In this document: positions 61,460 through 64,000 of the stretch, piece after piece
Numbering within the stretch: position 1 is the first letter of the stretch
Layout of the letters: each line of letters begins with the position of its first letter
DNA from: Actinokineospora alba
Lineage (GTDB): Bacteria; Actinomycetota; Actinomycetes; Mycobacteriales; Pseudonocardiaceae
Length of the DNA stretch: 64,000 bases
NCBI RefSeq assembly: GCF_004362515.1
Contig: NZ_SNXU01000001.1
Coordinates: 1,364,001 to 1,428,000 of the forward strand
Reading direction: 5' to 3'
Made by a program: the position numbers and the translations under genes
The notes under the pieces: model-generated
The model's input: only the letters and a program-made list of their open reading frames with translations
The model's database searches: none
Told to the model about the DNA's origin: nothing

Positions 61460-62191
61460 TTAGGCGTCGATCGAGTAGCGAAGCTCGTCGGCCGAGATCT
61501 CCGCGTCGCGGCGCGAGCCCGACTTCGGCGGCTGGACGAACTTGTAGCCGACGTTGCGGACGGTGCCGATGAGCTGCTCGTGCTCGGGGCCGAGCTTGGC
61601 GCGCAGGCGCCGGACGTGGACGTCGACGGTGCGGGTGCCGCCGAAGAAGTCGTAGCCCCAGACCTCCTGCAGCAGCTGGGCCCGGGTGAACACCCGGCCC
61701 GCGTGCTGCGCGAGGTACTTGAGGAGCTCGAACTCCTTGTAGGTGAGGTCGAGCGGGCGGCCGCGCAGGCGCGCCATGTAGGTCGCCTCGTCGATGACCA
61801 GCTCGCCCAGCCGCAGCGCGCCGTCCACGGCGGCTCCTGCCGGGCCACGCGAGGTGAGCAGCCGCAGTCGGGCGTCGACCTCGGCCGGGCCCGCGGCGGG
61901 GAGCACGATCTCGTCGATGCGCCAGTCGGAGGTGATGGCGACCAGGCCGCCTTCGTTGACCACCGCGATGACCGGGCAGCTGTCGCCGCCACTGGTCAGC
62001 AGCCTGCACAGGCTCTTGGCGGCGGCGAGGTCGGTCCGGGCGTCCACGATCACGGCGTCACGCGAGCCCGCCTCGAGGAGGGCGGTGACCTCGGGAGCCT
62101 GGGTCCGCACGGTGTGCGGGAGCAGCATCAGCGAGGGCAACACGGAACCGGGCTCTGGGTCAGCGGTAAGCAGCAGCAGATCGAGGCTCAT
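61460..62191 (-). CDS. glnR: Nitrogen regulator GlnR (orphan OmpR-type)
   Basis: 243 residues. The N-terminal receiver-like domain is atypical: DAVIVDARTDLAAAKSLCRL and VVNEGGLVAITSDWRIDEIV match GlnR, without the full acidic pocket of a phosphorylated receiver. The C-terminal winged helix is LTYKEFELLKYLAQHAGRVF to TVDVHVRRLRAKLG. No kinase is adjacent. GlnR controls nitrogen assimilation genes (amtB, glnA and others) in actinobacteria. The ATG at 62191 is preceded by AGAGGCGG. Neighbours mshD, pst and lmeA give the same order as Rv0817c-Rv0820. Confidence 0.9.
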   Translation of the reverse strand: MSLDLLLLTADPEPGSVLPSLMLLPHTVRTQAPEVTALLEAGSRDAVIVDARTDLAAAKSLCRLLTSGGDSCPVIAVVNEGGLVAITSDWRIDEIVLPAAGPAEVDARLRLLTSRGPAGAAVDGALRLGELVIDEATYMARLRGRPLDLTYKEFELLKYLAQHAGRVFTRAQLLQEVWGYDFFGGTRTVDVHVRRLRAKLGPEHEQLIGTVRNVGYKFVQPPKSGSRRDAEISADELRYSIDA

Positions 62192-62538
62192 CCGAGTCCG
62201 CCTCTCTGTTGATCCGCTCCGCTTCATTGAGGCGCGGCCCCCATCCGGGGGTTTCGATTGCGACGTGCACACAGATTAACCAGTGGGAACGGCATATGTC
62301 CTGGTCATGCCGCCCGCGTCACACGAGCGGAGGCATCTTTCCGATGATGCCCCGGCGGGTCTGACGTCGTGTTACAGGGAAGTAAAACCTAAGGTGGGCT
62401 GCGCTTTATGGGTGCCGTGAGGGTGGTTTCGACAGACGTGTGAATGGCGTGTTACGCGGATTCATCCCACCATTCACCGACCCGCCTGTGGACAACCCGA
62501 TCCACCGCCGGGACGTCCTCAGTAGGCTTGGAGACCGA
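62192..62538. other. Divergent glnR/lmeA intergenic region
   Basis: 347 bp. It contains a CCCCC/GGGGG hairpin near 62239-62253, and TAGGCT at 62523-62528 as probable -10 for the lmeA-like gene (10 nt before its ATG). I see no gene. A GTTAC at 62371 with a GTAAAAC nearby resembles only weakly a GlnR site. Confidence 0.55.
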
Positions 62539-63453
62539 ATGACACCGGCGTGGACGGATGACGAGATGACAGGTGGCGGGGCAACCATGGTGACCAACGG
62601 GGGACGGCCGAGCGCCGGACCCAAGCGCCGCTCGAAGGCGGTGCGACGGCTGGTGATCACCCTGGTCGTGCTGCTCGGCCTGCTGGTCGCGGCCGATTTC
62701 GGTGCGGCGGCGGTCTTCGAGCACGAGGTCTCGAAGCGGGCGCAGAGGCAGTTCAACCTCACCGACCACCCGTCGGTCAAGGTCGGCGGGTTCTCCTTCC
62801 TGCTGCAGGCCGTGTCCGGGGAGTACGACCTGGTGACCGTCGACGCCAAGGGCGTCCCGGTCAACCAGCTGCGCGACGTCGAGGTGCACGCCGACCTGCG
62901 CGGAGTGCAGGCGCCGCTGTCGGACCTGGTGTCGGGTTCGCTGACCGAGGTCCCGGTTCGCGAGGTCGTCGGCCAGGTCAAGGTCAAGGCGGCCGACGTC
63001 ACCCGGGCCATGGCCGCGAACGAGAACCAGGTCATCAAGTCGCTGACGAACCTGACGATCGACCCGGTCAGCGAGAAGACGGTGGCCACCAAGCCCGCCG
63101 AGGACGCGCCCGCGGAGGACACCGCGGAGACCGCCGACACCGAGGGCAGCACCGCGGGCGTCAAGCTCTGCGGCACCGCCGAGATCGCGGGCGAGTCCAC
63201 CGAGCTGTGCGTCTTCTCGATCATCACCCTCACCGAGAACCTGATCTCGGTCTCACCCAAGCGGATCGAACTGCGCAACGGCGAAGCCGACGTCAAGCTG
63301 CCGCCCGCGATCCAGCAGAAGGTGCTGCCGTTCTTCGCGGTCAAGCTCGACCCGGGCGACCTCCCGTTCGCGGTGACGCCGACGTCGGTGAAAGTCGAGC
63401 CGGGCGTGCTGTCGGTCAAGGGCAAGGCCACGAACCTGGTGCTCGGCAAGTGA
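62539..63453 (+). CDS. lmeA: LmeA-type phospholipid-binding protein (DUF2993)
   Basis: 304 residues from the ATG at 62539, chosen because TAGGCT and GGAG stand close before it; later ATGs at 62566 and 62587 are possible. One N-terminal membrane segment (LVITLVVLLGLLVAADFGAA) precedes a DUF2993 domain with FSFLLQAVSGEYDLVTVDAK and an acidic Glu/Ala/Thr insertion (about 190-210). LmeA (Rv0817c) binds phospholipids in the mycobacterial periplasm and supports lipomannan/lipoarabinomannan maturation. Identity rests on family plus synteny with glnR. Confidence 0.8.
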   Translation: MTPAWTDDEMTGGGATMVTNGGRPSAGPKRRSKAVRRLVITLVVLLGLLVAADFGAAAVFEHEVSKRAQRQFNLTDHPSVKVGGFSFLLQAVSGEYDLVTVDAKGVPVNQLRDVEVHADLRGVQAPLSDLVSGSLTEVPVREVVGQVKVKAADVTRAMAANENQVIKSLTNLTIDPVSEKTVATKPAEDAPAEDTAETADTEGSTAGVKLCGTAEIAGESTELCVFSIITLTENLISVSPKRIELRNGEADVKLPPAIQQKVLPFFAVKLDPGDLPFAVTPTSVKVEPGVLSVKGKATNLVLGK

Positions 63454-63674
63454 TCGTCGGCTCCGCGTGCCGGTGGTGCGACACCGGGAAGTTGGAGCCG
63501 GGGTTCATCGAGGACATCGGACACTCCCGTGGCTTCGCCCGATGGATCCGTGGTCCGCTGGAGCGCGGAATCTTCGGGAGCGCGAAGAAGATGCGGAGGG
63601 CCCGGATGCAGATCGACGCCTACCGGTGCAATCGGTGCGGACATCTCGAACTGTTCGCAACGGTGCTGGTGTAG
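63450..63674 (+). CDS. Small zinc-ribbon protein
   Basis: 74 residues from a GTG that overlaps the lmeA stop (GTGA). CRWCDTGK near the N-terminus and CNRCGH near the C-terminus form a CxxC...CxxC zinc ribbon around a basic helix (ARWIRGPLERGIFGSAKKMRR). Such proteins usually bind nucleic acid or act as metal-stabilised adaptors. Translational coupling to lmeA suggests shared expression only. Confidence 0.82.
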   Translation: MIVGSACRWCDTGKLEPGFIEDIGHSRGFARWIRGPLERGIFGSAKKMRRARMQIDAYRCNRCGHLELFATVLV

Positions 63675-64000
63675 GGCTTCGCCTCCGCTAGTGCGCGGCG
63701 CTGGGGGATCTCTGGGACCGGCCCGGGCACCTGCCAAGGGACCTTGCTGACCGCCCGAGGCCTGCACGGGGACCTGCCGACCTCCGGTGACCCGACCTGC
63801 CCGGTGACCCGACGTGCCCCACCTGCCCACCTGCCCACCTGCCCGGCGGGCCGGCGACCTGCCGACCTGCCGACCTGCCGACCTGCCGAGAATTCCCAAG
63901 GGACCACCCGACCGCACCCTTCGGCCCCAACGTGCCGCTGCAGATCTACCTCCCGGCCGCCAAAACCGAAGGATGACTGTCTGACACAGGTGGTCCCGCC
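63675..64000. other. C-rich low-complexity end of window
   Basis: No gene is seen on either strand; open frames translate to Gly/Arg/Gln/Val repeats. Within it ACCTGCCC occurs three times in a row (63821-63844) and CGACCTGC four times (63855-63886). GGTGACCCGAC occurs twice at 17-bp spacing near 63786. The last 100 bp may hold the beginning of a further gene beyond the window. Confidence 0.7.
63786..63890 (+). repeat. CGACCTGC / ACCTGCCC tandem repeats
   Basis: Exact head-to-tail 8-mers as described for the surrounding stretch. Read on the other strand, the unit GCAGGTCG resembles the GCAGGCAAGTCGG repeats of 33681-33733. Confidence 0.85.

Noticed and set aside
62371..62390. Possible GlnR box upstream of glnR/lmeA
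   Set aside because: GTTAC is present but the partner GAAAC half sites at 6-bp spacing are not.

Overview
The window is high-GC DNA with dense, mostly SD-led genes, GTG starts, 4-nt ATGA/GTGA overlaps, mycothiol enzymes, PknG-GlnX-GlnH signalling, GlnR, LytR-CpsA-Psr proteins and ESX-type secretion genes. This points to an actinomycete of the order Pseudonocardiales (inference from gene content; no 16S in the window). Most of it looks like chromosomal core with accessory genes interspersed. I see no insertion sequence, prophage or CRISPR array.

Left part (1-16 kb): a 5'-truncated metallophosphoesterase; an ECF sigma factor behind a small Cys-containing secreted protein; the glnX-glnH-pknG operon, with an unusually long repeat-rich PknG N-terminus; a Cys-rich 72-aa protein next to a DUF5134-like membrane protein; a secreted protein and a 49-aa lipoprotein leading into a response regulator/histidine kinase pair; a PadR-FMO-MDMPI operon divergent from an FAD monooxygenase.

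Middle part (16-46 kb): a PGRP/LGFP cell-wall amidase; a three-gene OB-fold/flotillin/giant AAA ATPase operon; an unknown polytopic membrane protein with a perfect operator-like palindrome; a Lrp regulator divergent from a fused indolepyruvate ferredoxin oxidoreductase; a secreted subtilase followed by an 860-bp gene-free stretch with minisatellite-like repeats and a cloverleaf-forming palindrome; a WYL regulator/DUF1579-like pair; tRNA-Lys(TTT); LysR; a trypsin-like chitin-binding protease; VanZ; an XRE regulator; Rsm22; a phosphotransferase; a CYTH protein; an acidic Ca-repeat protein; a polysaccharide deacetylase.

Right part (45-64 kb): dusB, a lipoprotein, a GGDEF protein, an LCP protein, phoU, an ESX mini-cassette (EspG, PPE-like, DUF3558, Esx-like), pstBACS, mshD, glnR and an lmeA-like gene. 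The order and orientation match the Mycobacterium tuberculosis Rv0817c-Rv0823c block (lmeA, glnR, mshD, phoT, phoY2, LCP, dus), with the ESX cassette and the GGDEF/lipoprotein genes as extra insertions. Matching PHO-box-like direct repeats precede pstS and phoU at identical distances from their -10 elements, so phosphate transport and its regulator are probably controlled together. GlnR and PknG/GlnH/GlnX give the window a second theme, nitrogen/amino-acid sensing. Many genes start 6-7 nt after a TANNNT box, which indicates leaderless transcription.
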